A DNA stretch of 64,000 nucleotides from NCBI RefSeq assembly GCF_905475395.1, contig NC_058338.1:77697435-77761434 (forward strand), in the 5' to 3' direction. Shown here one piece after another: positions 1 to 10,374 of this stretch. How positions within the stretch are numbered: the stretch's first letter is position 1; each line of letters begins with the position of its first letter. The DNA comes from Chrysoperla carnea (lineage: Eukaryota; Arthropoda; Insecta; Neuroptera; Chrysopidae). The notes beneath the pieces were generated by a model. It searched no databases, had not been told where the DNA came from, and saw nothing but the letters and a program-made list of their open reading frames with translations. A program made the position numbers and the translations under genes.

Positions 1-1435
1 TTTTTCGAGTTGAAACACTTTCTTCAAAGTTGCATTACATAAAGTTGCATAAGGATTTAATTTCACCATCTATAAAAATAGAACAGAAAATAAACGAATT
101 AATTCTGAAAACAACAATAGAACTTTCATTTTTATTCACATACATTTTTCCATTCCCGACTCTTGGTTAAATGATTTCCAAAAGCGTTCAATTACACTTT
201 TAATATTATTAACCTATATTTATTCACATAATCAGAAATTTTGAAGCTTTTACATAAATTAGCTAACCATTTTTTTACTATAACTTTTTCACAAAAATGT
301 TTAATGAGTAAACAAAAAATGAGACAAATTAAAACTTTCTAGTTTAAGCACTCTTCCTCGGGAGCCTAGTACATTTTCGTGCAGACGTACATCTCTCAAA
401 AATGTTTCATCATGTTTTTTCGCATTTCATTTCGCGAAAGTTACAAACATTCTACGTTTAATTTTCCTTTCAGAAAGGATCATTTTTTATTAATAAGAAA
501 TCGTACTATGTCAAACGTACCTGTTCTTTTGCAAATTGACTTCCTAAAGATGCAGCTTTTTGAAAATCTTCTATAGCTTCAGCGTCACGACGATGTTTAA
601 AATGTAATATCCCACGTTGACAAAGTGCTTTACAATAAATATCACCTTTCGAATAACATAATTGAATTGCACTTTGTATATCTTCAAGTGCAGCTTCATC
701 ATCATTTAAGAGACGATAAACTTGTGCTCTATTATTGTAAAGTGATGCATGATTTGGAGCAGTTTCAATTGCTTTTGTAAGTATGGCAATAGCTTCTTGT
801 AGTTTACCATTTTCAGCTAAACGAATTCCTTGTACTTCTAATTGATTTGTTTCACTCAAATTTAAATTTTCATTTATTTCTTCACCTAAATTTTTGTCAT
901 AAAATGAGAATTTATTTATTTAATAATAATAATATTAATAATAAAATATAAGAGGGGTACCGCAAATAGATATATAATACCTAGACCAGGATATCGTCTA
1001 TGCTCTCCTTGAGAACAACGTGTCACCCGAAGACGATACTTCTCCAGGTAAGAGAGGCTATTTTAAGCAGCTGAAGCTATAGATTCTGACGAGGTCAGAC
1101 GCCAGGATTAATGGATCCGAGATGTCGGTCCAAAACATTCTGAATCTGACTCCCTGCAGATTTCTGCAGGTGCAATTAATATGTACGGAGGTTTCATCGT
1201 CCTGAAGCATGTTATGAAGGTTGTAGTCGACAATGTCCTACTGTCTTTCTCAACTGTTCTCTAGCATTTATTTATACAAAATTAAATCAATTTATTTACC
1301 TATATGCTCTTCTTCTAAAGCAGATTCATGAAAACATGTATTAGAAAATGATATCGCTTCATTATTTTTACTAAAAATGCTATTTAAAATATCTTCATCA
1401 TTAGCACTTAACGTATTTTCATTTAATTCGGACAT
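1..1435 (-). CDS. TTC36: TTC36 homologue (tetratricopeptide repeat protein 36), 3' end cut by window edge
   Basis: Exons on the minus strand are 1300..1435 (start codon at 1435), 521..885 and <1..69. All joins have GT-AG borders and keep phase. About 190 aa are visible, close to the usual family length, so the stop should lie just outside the window. Three TPR units fill the second exon (roughly residues 60-93, 94-127 and 132-165), with the TPR-like string LYNNRAQVYRLL. The last exon carries LNPYATLCN, matching the family's conserved NPYAALCN tail. TTC36 is a small TPR adaptor, described in vertebrates as an HSP70-binding protein; its insect role is not known to me. Intron 1 (886..1299) contains a LINE 3' fragment. 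The gene lies head-to-tail downstream of HIRA. I am confident of the family because the C-terminal motif and the TPR spacing agree. Confidence 0.9.
910..1275 (-). mobile_element. 5'-truncated LINE 3' end (copy 1) in TTC36 intron 1
   Basis: On the minus strand this fragment ends in an A/T-rich (TAA)n-type tail at about 921-950. It shares blocks with the copies at 3.0 and 4.2 kb, such as CTCCTTGAGAACAACGTGTC and AGGTTTCATCGTCCT. It is flanked by a probable 10-bp direct repeat, ATTTATTTAT (910-919 and 1266-1275). It has no usable reading frame and is a dead fragment of an RNase H-type LINE (I or R1-like; clade not settled). Confidence 0.7.
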
Positions 1436-2747
1436 TTTTAAGAAAGAAAAACAATGTTTTTCCGAATATTATAACTTATTAATTAATTTTCTAATGCGTA
1501 TATATTTAAATTATTTTAAAAATAATTTTATATTTAAAAAAATTAACAAATATCTCATTTGCATATTATGATAATATTTATAAAATTATTTAAAAAAACT
1601 TGTTTTAAAACCAGTTGAATATTTTATTAAATAACTTAATAAATTATTGTCATCAAAATGAAATGCATACTGCACTTACAGAAGTTTCTTAAAGTTGACG
1701 AACGCTATACTGAGATTGTACGAAGAAAATTTGATTATCCCAACATCTCTCTGTATTAGTCGTCAAGGGGATCCAGAAGTAGTGTGACGAAAAACTATTT
1801 AATCCATCGGGAACTTTTTTAAAATGGAGTGAAAAATAAGTTGTATCGGTTTTGATAATATTTTATCACTACATTTCTTTCGACGTTTCTTTTTCAGATT
1901 CCCACCTAACAGGGGTTGAAAAGGTAAAAATCAGTTCTTAGGATAGTTATGAATATAACCTTTTTGGTGCTTAATTTTGAGTCTGAAATATTTCGACATA
2001 GTTCTTGGTATATAAGCTAAAATCGATCTTCTTTAGTTTTTGATGTCTACCGTAAGACGGAAAAACGAATATGTGAAAACTGATTTATTCACCGGCTTCG
2101 AAATTTTTCTAATACATAAGGTTTTTAAAATATTTTTATCTAAAAATGGAAATATTCGGTTATATTTGAAATTTTGTAACATCACTTTTTTCTCATATAA
2201 AATTGGAAACTTTTATTTTTCTTTACTCTTCCTTTAAAATACTTTTTGAATTTTTCTGATATTTTTTTTACTCTTATCAGAGAAATCATATTTTCAAGTT
2301 TTCCATATTAAGACCAAATTTGTCGAGAATGTGACGTACTGAAGCAGTTTTGTGCTCAAATTTGAATTCTGCACATCAAAAACCTTTCAAAAAGTAAACT
2401 CATGCTTTTGTGACAAAATTTGTGTTCACAAGTGTTTTCATTTACGAACACTTGTACGAAAATTAAATATTTACGGTCAATAATTTTAGTATTTAAAAAT
2501 TTAAATTCTCAAAAAGAAAAGATTTATTCGTATTTATGATAAAAATATTTTACAAAATTTTCGATTATAATAATAAATTATAAATTAATATTTATACATA
2601 TTTTCTTATAAATATTATAAATGCTTATCGTATATCGTATTTTATAATAATCTTATAAATTATTAATGAATAATAATTTATAAAATAAATTAAAATTGTA
2701 CGGATAAATCTTCGATGATTCTTCTTACCAAACTGTTATCATATATT
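1436..2747. other. Intergenic, TTC36 5' side to HIRA 3' end; no gene seen
   Basis: Low-complexity A/T-rich sequence. It should hold the TTC36 promoter (near 1436-1700) and the HIRA 3' UTR (just below 2748). I saw no conserved coding frame, tRNA or clear repeat pair in it. The part from 2460 to 2700 is almost pure A/T. Confidence 0.6.
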
Positions 2748-5700
2748 TTACGTTGTTGGAATTTGCTCGAAATATTCCATATACAATCGTTGCCATTTCA
2801 AATGTGAATTAAATAATTCTAATACTTGTAAAAGGAGATCATGTTTTTTCATACCCTATAATAAAAGAGAAAAAATTATTAAATTTCCATTAATTCATAT
2901 GATAAACTTTTTACGTAAGTTTTGTTTTCAAAAAAATATTATTTCGTTTTTTTGAAATGATCAACCTTAAAATATATTACGCAATAGATTTAATGAACGC
3001 GAAATATTTTACCCTTAATAATAATACAAAAGAGGCTTACCGCAAATGGGTCGCTAATACCTAGACCAAATGGGATTCGGTTCCCTCCTTGAAAACAACC
3101 TGTCATCCGATTCCATTCCTCACGGGAAGAAACGATTACCCTAAATTTGCGATCAATACAGTAAATCGGAACAATGGAATCAAAGTATCTAACCTGTTCA
3201 GTATATTCACATAACCTGTGTTTGTCCCACAGTGCCACTGCCTGCAAATACTAAATCGGTAGGCAGCTTTCATGGCTTCCGCTTCATTTATTAAGTGAAT
3301 CGGCGGAGTATCTAGAAGCGCACCCAGCGCAATGGTAGATATTGTTCGCGTGGCTCCAGTGGCACTAAGGCATACATCTGAACAGGTGGTCCAATTTTTT
3401 CTGGCTACGAAATGTGAGTAATGGCTTTACTATCATTGTAAACATTGTACCCTTACCAAAATATATACCGCAATTTTTTATAAATTAAAACACTTACCAT
3501 AATATCAGGTTTCCATGTTTGACTTGAATTAATTGGTCCAAGAAGATCATCTAAGATAGTTCTTAGCCTCCATTCAGGACCTTTCTCCAATAAATGTTTA
3601 ACCATTGCTAGTAACCAATATTTATACTCCACAGGCGATTGTAACACTTCACTATTCGCTAATTGTAATTCGAAGTGTGTTAACGCAACCGATGTTGACG
3701 ATGCTAGTGCACTATTATTTGCCGATCGATTTACCGATAAACATGAACGCTGTGCATTTACCAATGGTAAATCACCAACTGGATTTGATGTGACTGGTCG
3801 ATATAATGGATCTTTCGGATCACCCAACAATAACCAACTGTTCAATTTAATTTTAAAACAATATGATCGGCCGTCAACTAATATTAACATTGGTTCATTA
3901 CTTGAGTTTAATAGACATGAACTGGGTACAGCATTTTGAGGTAATGGTACATTCTGAACAATTATTTGAGCATCATTGATTGGCCATAAATCCCATATTG
4001 TTAGATAATTATTACGTGTTATGATACAACATCGATTCGTTTGTGATATGCTGATAGATATCGGAGGACTGGATAGGGCAAAGGGCGGCAAACATCGTCC
4101 ACCAGTTGAAACGTTTAATAAATGTAGAGTACAATCTTCACATCCAACACCGATTAATTGCCTCGAACTTGATATGCAAAGTACATTTGAACCTGTAAAC
4201 GAACGCGGTTATTAATAATACTAATAAAACATAAGATGGGTCCCTAACAAATATACTAAGAGATTCTCTGTGCCCTCTTTGAGAAAAACCTGTCATCCGA
4301 AGGCGAGATGCCTCCGAGTGAGAGATGCTATTTTATGCAGAATGAAGCCATAGGATTCTATCGAGACCAACGCCACACAGAACTCCCACAACTTCTCCAC
4401 CGGAATTTCTCCCAATATTGATGCATTCAAGGTTTCGGAAACAGTTTGAACCTGACGCACTGTACGTTCCGCAAGTGCTAATAAAATGTGTGGAGGTTTC
4501 ATCGTCCTCCGTACAGGACCTACAAGTGAGATCATCAGAAGTACCCATGTTATAAAGGTGGTAGTTCAATTCGTTTCAGGCGAACGCAATCAAATAGCTT
4601 AGATGTGATTAGACACAGTTTAGAATGTCACATACCCTGCGAAAAATCCCAGTAATCAAGATGGGATTGTCGTAGCCATCCCTTGACTTGGTAAATTGCT
4701 AACGTAGAATACCTTGCTAACGCGGTTATTAAATATGTAGATATTTTATTTATTGAATATATTTCCCCCCAAAATATAGACTTATGCATTGTATCGAAAG
4801 ATGGCAGAGATAGGAGTGCATTTTAAATTCGTTTCACAGCCCTTCACACATTTGAGCACCTCTAGCGAGCCGCTTTAGGCGGAACAGTACCTTAAAAGTA
4901 ATTTAGAGAGTTAAAATTTTTTATGTAAATTAAGTTGATGTCAACCTGCCCTTTCCTGTTTTCAAATATATGGTAAAGACAAAATTCTGATTTTATCAAA
5001 AATCATAAAAGTTTTTTAAATTCAACCTAACGAATTGACTAAATTTTTTGTATCACTTTAGGTGAAGAATTCTCCCTGAAGAGGGAGAATAGTGAAGTTG
5101 GTTTTTGAAAATCTTAAGTAGTGAAACGTTTAAAATTTCTAATTAAACAAAGATAAGATATGCTTTAATGACGTCATTGCAATTTGTCAACATAGGATTA
5201 AGTATAAAATTTTATTTTGCTAAAAGGATATGGACAACAATCTTTGAATGCTTTTAACTTCTTCGTTTTTTAATCAATTTTAATTTTACTTTCAAACTTA
5301 TGGTAGCAAGTCTAGTTTTATATTTTTACGCGTAATATGGCAAATTCGTATTACTAAAGAAACCCAACTTACCAAAATATGTTTCCCAATTCGATGTATC
5401 CAAATGATTTGCCGATTCATTAAAAAACTGTAACCGAGATAAAGTACCATTCAAGGTTTTTGAATGATTATTTATAGCGTGTAAATTAAATTTAAAACCA
5501 CTATGTTTTAATGCTTGTACATTATCAACGACGGATACAAGTGATTGACGTGTTTCAGCAGTTACAGGGGTTAATGTAGCTGGTGATAATCGAGGTCCTG
5601 GTGAACGTTTTTTCCAATCACTATCAATTGTTATTCGTGGTAATGATTCGTTTCGTGTTTCAATTATAATTGTACTTTTTTCCGATGATGAACTGCAAAA

Positions 5701-8700
5701 TTTATTTTCAATAGGTTGTTGCGGTTGTTGTTGTTGAGGTTGTGGTTGAGGTTGAGGCTCTAACGATGGTGGTTTTTCTCTAAAAAATAAATTTAAATTA
5801 TGGCATAAAATATATATTTGACGATTGATCGAATATTTTCTATGATATCGTCCGAAGTCCTGTAAGAAATCCCATACTAAATTTTTGGTGGTGGAGAATT
5901 AGTCATCTAATCATCAAATGACTTAAATTTTTTTGTTTTTTGCCTTCTTTATCTTATACAGGGTGGATCATTTTAATAATTAATGGATAATAGCTCGTTT
6001 TGTAGTTAACTAATCAAAAATAATTTAAACAAAAGTTACAGAGGTTAATGAGGGATCATGTACTGACTGACCGCAAAAGTTTTGAATTTTTTGGTGATAC
6101 ATATTAAAAGATTCAGTAAAATTGAAAAATTCGTAAAAAGTTTGTTCGTGATTTGGATAAAAAAAACTGTCTAAGTGAGTATCTGAGCAAATTTTTACTA
6201 TCTGAGAAACTCTCAGACAGAGAGTAAAATTTTTAAGACAATATGTATGCTTCAAACATGTTAAAGACACTTTTTAATTGTGAAGCTATCGGTACATTTG
6301 GAGAAAAAACCCAACTTACTTTAAAATATCTTTACTTGGCGTTGGCGGAGCAACTAAAAACATTGGTGTAATACGTCGTTTACCATCTGGTAGACGTGTT
6401 TCAATTTGTTTGTTAATTGGACGAATTCCATCTGGTGGAGCTTTTATGGGTGTTGTTAAAAGATTTGGTGATGGTGTTGTGATTGCTGCTGCCGTTGTTG
6501 TAATTGTGCTTGCACCTTCAACACGTTTTTCAAGATTACTATTTATTGTGACTTGTTGTTTTTTTGCCAATTGTTCACGTGATTCTAGAACACGTGTATC
6601 TTCGATAATCATTTGATTTGAACATGTACTCCAATTACTTTCTATTGATTTACCATATAATCGTTCGTATAAAGAATTCTAGAAGGATAAAGAAACATAC
6701 ATTAAAATTTAAAATTAAAATGAGCTCGTTCGTTTTTTTAGTTAACCAATCCGAAAATAACTTCAAACAAAACTGACATCAAATTGGAGCTAGTTTTTCG
6801 GGTTTCGTTAATAGCCAATTTAGATCTTAAATGGTAAGAGATAGAATAACACTTTAAATTAGTAAGTTGATACTCAAAAAAAAAAATTAAAATTTTTCAT
6901 CTAACCATTTATTCGAAAATCGTCAGCTTTCGGAGGAAATGCGACTTAAAAATATGTCATTATTGCATTTAATCGAAAGAAAACACGCTAACTACGAAAA
7001 AATGTTTTTGCCAAAAGTTGTCAAGGACAATAGAGGAAATTCCTTTGTGTCTATGACTTTGACCTACAATTATCGACAAACTTTAAGCGCATTTTCTTTT
7101 GATTAAATGCAATAATGACATATTTTTAAGTTGGATTTCCTCTGAAAGCTAACTTTTTTCGAAAAAATGTTTTAAACAAAAATTGTTAATTATTTTATGA
7201 AGATCAACTTTCTAATTTTAAAGTGTTATTCTATCTCTTACCGTTTAGAATCTAAATTGGCTATTAAAGTAACCTGAAGAACTAGGTCCAGTTGTTTAAG
7301 TTATTTTTTGTTTGGTTAACTACAAAACGAGCTAATATAGCCATTATAGATTAAAATTATCCACCCTGTATACAAACCTTTTCAGTAGATGGTAATCGTT
7401 TGCCTAATTCATTATCATCAAATCGAATACAAGCAACAGTTCCATCCCATGAGCACGCCATTAATATAAGACCATTCGATGACCAAGATATATCCAATAC
7501 ACTACTTTCGAATATTTCTTGTATTACAAATAATGGACGTTTTAATGATGTCAACCAAACACTTAAACTGCGATCCCGTGAACCAATTGCTAAACAACAA
7601 TATTGAATGGGTTTTGAATTTCCTGGAGCTTGTCTTTGAAGTATATTCGAATTGAAACGCTGCAAAAAATTTAAGATTTATTTGTTTTTCTTTTTTAAGG
7701 TAGTACGAGCACCAAGGCAATTTTAATAAAGGCATAAAGGTTAGCCACCCTTGGTCTAGAACAAGGAGTCCTTTGAACACAAACTTCTATTATCTTTCAA
7801 TCAAAAAATTTTCACTTACAACACACGTAACAGCTTTTCTATGGCCCACAAAATCTTTATCCTGTTTCCAACCATCACGCTCAATTATTTGAGCTGTAGG
7901 CCCACCTCCATTCATGGCATGTGCTGATACCAAATATTGTCCATCAGGAGACCATGATAAACGTAAAACATGTGTTGTACCAGAACATTCCTCGAATGGA
8001 TTTGTAACGACCACTTCTTCGGTCCATTGCCCAGTCCGCCATACCTAAAACTCAATATATTACAACATCCACCTCATTGAAATTATTTTTAAAAACTTAC
8101 TCTTAAAGATCGATCGTCTGATTGACTTGCCAAGTATTTTCCAACTGGATCCCATGCAACACCCTTGACAAGACCTGAATGACCTTTAATGGTTGTAACC
8201 ATTTCAGGGAATTTATGGCTATTCCAAATAATAACAGAATTATCAACACTACATGTTGCAAGCCAAGCACCGTGTGGTGCCCATGCACAATCGAGTACAT
8301 CACCAGCATGGCCTCGCAATGTAGCTGCACATCGCCAATGTTCAATATTCACCGTTCCGCTACTACCAAATACCATACTAGGTCCACCTTCGCCGGCTAA
8401 TTTCCAAATCATTACTAATTTATCATCTCCACCAGATGCTAATAGAGTACCATCACAGCTCCAGCGCACGACATTTACGCAAGCTAAAAGTAAGTTTAAG
8501 CTAGAAATAGGCAGCAGAAATTTTTTAAAGAATATCCATCACAGATGAACACCAAACTCGAACGAGGGTCATCCGTATATTGTTCGAATTTCTTCAAATA
8601 AGAAGACTTGGCTGGCCCGATTATATCACTCACGTTTATTTTAAGAAATAAGGATTTGGAAATTTAATTTTTTGGGGTGAAAATATTTTGAATTGGCGCG

Positions 8701-9260
8701 AAAAATTTCCATTTATTCAATTTTTACAATTTATTAGCACTGAAACCAAACGCCTTTGTACTTATCTTATATTTGAGAAGTTAAGATAATATTGTTACGC
8801 AAAGTCAAAATTTGTGGACAAGGGTAGAATTGTTGTTTGAAGGAATATCAACGAGTCGTGGTCAAAGACCCATTTTTGGGCTCAATCTATTACCATTTAT
8901 TTAAAGATTAATGTTCAAGAAATTATGACTTTTGGAAATATAATTTTCAATTTCTACAGAAAAGAAAATGCATCAATTACCTAAATGATTATCCATTTGA
9001 CAAAGTTGTTTTGGTGTATTTGAATCATTTTCTAAATCTTCGTTGAATATTGGTGCGATATTCCAAACGACGACACGTCCAGAATCGGCACCTTGGCCAC
9101 CAGTTGCAAAACGTTCTCCATTTGGATGTATATCAATTGAGAAAATTGGTTTTTCTACACAACAAAAAAGCCGGTTTTTAATTAAATTACAAAACAATAT
9201 TTATAATAAAAATTCAAATTTACCATCGTGACTAACCCACGCTGGTTTTATCAGCTGCAT
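2748..9260 (-). CDS. HIRA: HIRA histone chaperone (H3.3 deposition), 889 aa, nine exons
   Basis: Exons, minus strand, in order of translation: 9224..9260 (ATG at 9260), 8981..9154, 8101..8483, 7820..8044, 7378..7659, 6320..6678, 5373..5779, 3498..4192, 2748..2855 (stop 2748-2750). They sum to 2670 nt = 889 aa plus stop; human HIRA is about 1017 aa. Residues 1 to about 365 form the WD40 propeller, with family strings such as GERFATGGQGADSGRVVVWN, SGGDDKLVMIWK and SRDRSLSVWLTSLKRPL. Around residues 465-478 is the ASF1-binding B domain, with the core GKRRITPM. The C-terminal Hira domain runs from about residue 640 to the end (WRLRTILDDLLGP, then KKHDLLLQVLELF). A Gln/Pro-rich linker starts exon 7. 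HIRA places H3.3-H4 on DNA independently of replication, with UBN1 and CABIN1. Introns carry LINE fragments and fold-back elements. The gene is divergent from Symplekin. Confidence 0.96.
3010..3455 (-). mobile_element. LINE fragment (copy 2) in the last HIRA intron
   Basis: On the minus strand about 3270-3430 translates to a LINE-typical linker between reverse transcriptase and RNase H, with ALGALLDTPPIHLINEAEA followed by AYRF. The end at about 3020-3110 repeats the terminal sequence of the 0.9 and 4.2 kb copies. An 8-bp direct repeat TACCCTTA flanks it (3010-3017 and 3448-3455). It is a degenerate non-autonomous fragment with the middle apparently lost. Confidence 0.75.
4202..4732 (-). mobile_element. 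LINE 3' end (copy 3) with 14-bp target-site duplication, beside a HIRA splice acceptor
   Basis: A perfect 14-bp direct repeat AACGCGGTTATTAA (4202-4215 and 4719-4732) encloses a 5'-truncated LINE on the minus strand. It has a (TAA)n-like tail next to 4216 and translates to the usual C-terminal zinc-knuckle pattern: YNMGTSDDLTCRSC, then DDETSTHFISTC (around 4440-4560). The inserted copy starts about 10 bases upstream of the acceptor of the HIRA exon that ends at 4192. Confidence 0.85.
5955..6290. repeat. Degenerate copy of the CAGGGTGGAT-ended element in a HIRA intron
   Basis: About 5955-6040 contains ATACAGGGTGGATCATTTT followed by AGCTCGTTTTGTAGTTAAC. This is the inverted match of the end of the fold-back at 6721-7372. 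The rest shares words (GTGATTTGGATAAAAA) with the RASSF8 intron near 48935. Borders are approximate. Confidence 0.5.
6721..7372. mobile_element. Fold-back element in HIRA intron 5 (arms about 250 bp)
   Basis: The left arm (about 6721-6985) and right arm (about 7080-7345) are inverted copies: GCTCGTT...TTAGTTAACCA against TGGTTAACTACAAAACGAGC, AGAGATAGAATAACACTTTA against TAAAGTGTTATTCTATCTCT, and ATGTCATTATTGCATTTAAT against ATTAAATGCAATAATGACAT. The right end runs out as ATCCACCCTGTATA, a common terminus of small arthropod DNA elements. It has no coding capacity. Confidence 0.7.
7697..7760. repeat. Single end of the TTAAGGTAGTA MITE family
   Basis: TTAAGGTAGTACGAGCACCA followed by AGGCAATTTTA matches the ends of the element at 21042-21373 and the isolated copy near 20746. 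It lies inside HIRA intron 4. Confidence 0.5.
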
Positions 9261-10374
9261 GAATTTAAAATTTACGCTTTTCTTTTAAATAAAATTTTAC
9301 AATTTTAAAAATATTTTTTTTTGTTTATTTTGAATCCACGTTATGTTACTCAATTTGATTAAAATGTAATTAATCTAAGTATAGATTATTCATGTTTGAA
9401 GTTTAAGAAGTATCACTGACTTCGAATATTAAGGTGGTCAACAGAGTGAAGGGATCTGCAAAAATACAATTTAAAAAATCAATGCAGAGTGGCCTCTTTG
9501 ATAGTAAGTTGGATAAATCGTCTATAAGATAAACTTAAATTTATTTTGTCAAAAATCCTAGTTGTATAGCCTGTGGCTTTGTTGACTTGGATCCATGTTC
9601 TAGGATTAATTAAATCCGAACAAACGAATAACTCTGATATTTTTAGTCTTATTAAGTTGTGTGTCTATACGTTATCCATTCTGTACTGAGTTACTCTGTA
9701 ACTTGTACACCCGGTATTTTGTGTTGTGCACTGTATACACCCTGTAGCAAGAGTGTAAAGTTGTTGAAATAATGGGGCAAAGCCCTCTTGACTAGCGAAG
9801 GCAGCTTATATATATTCATTGAGTCTTATCTAAACAATGAGCAATCATAAAAAAATCTATTTTATGGGTGTATGATTACTCAGGGTATTTATCATATAAA
9901 GAGGAAATTTATATTAAATCACTTCCTCTTTATCGTAAGATAAAATTTCAGACAGATCTCTCGGGTCCCTCGTATTTAAAGAAATTTGCGCTCTTATTTG
10001 ATCCAGTTATATTAATGGCAAGTCGTTGATTTTCAAACAAAACCCTACTAAAGGGGGCAAAGACATACAGGCGCTTAAATTGGAATAAATAGATTAATAA
10101 ATATTTATTAATTAAATTATGTCTTATTTCTTCTTTATATATTAAAATTTTATAGAATTAATTTGATTTAATAAAACAAACATTTTATAATGATTTTATA
10201 GTTACCACAAATTAAGGTCTACCAACTAGCAAATATTAAAAAATTAAAAAACTATTATTAGGAACCATATTGCATAGCAAAAAGCTATAATATTTTGGCG
10301 ATGATTTACTAATCTTTATCCCATTCAATTAATTTTTTTATGCCTTATAAATATTCCAAAACAACTTATTAAAT
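9261..10374. promoter_or_regulatory. Divergent intergenic region between HIRA and Symplekin
   Basis: The two start codons face away from each other across about 1.1 kb, so both promoters should lie here. I saw no clear TATA box or initiator that I would defend. The middle (about 9540-9780) is less A/T-rich and contains CTGTATACACCCTGTA-like words seen at ends of small DNA elements, so part of it may be old repeat. Confidence 0.4.
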
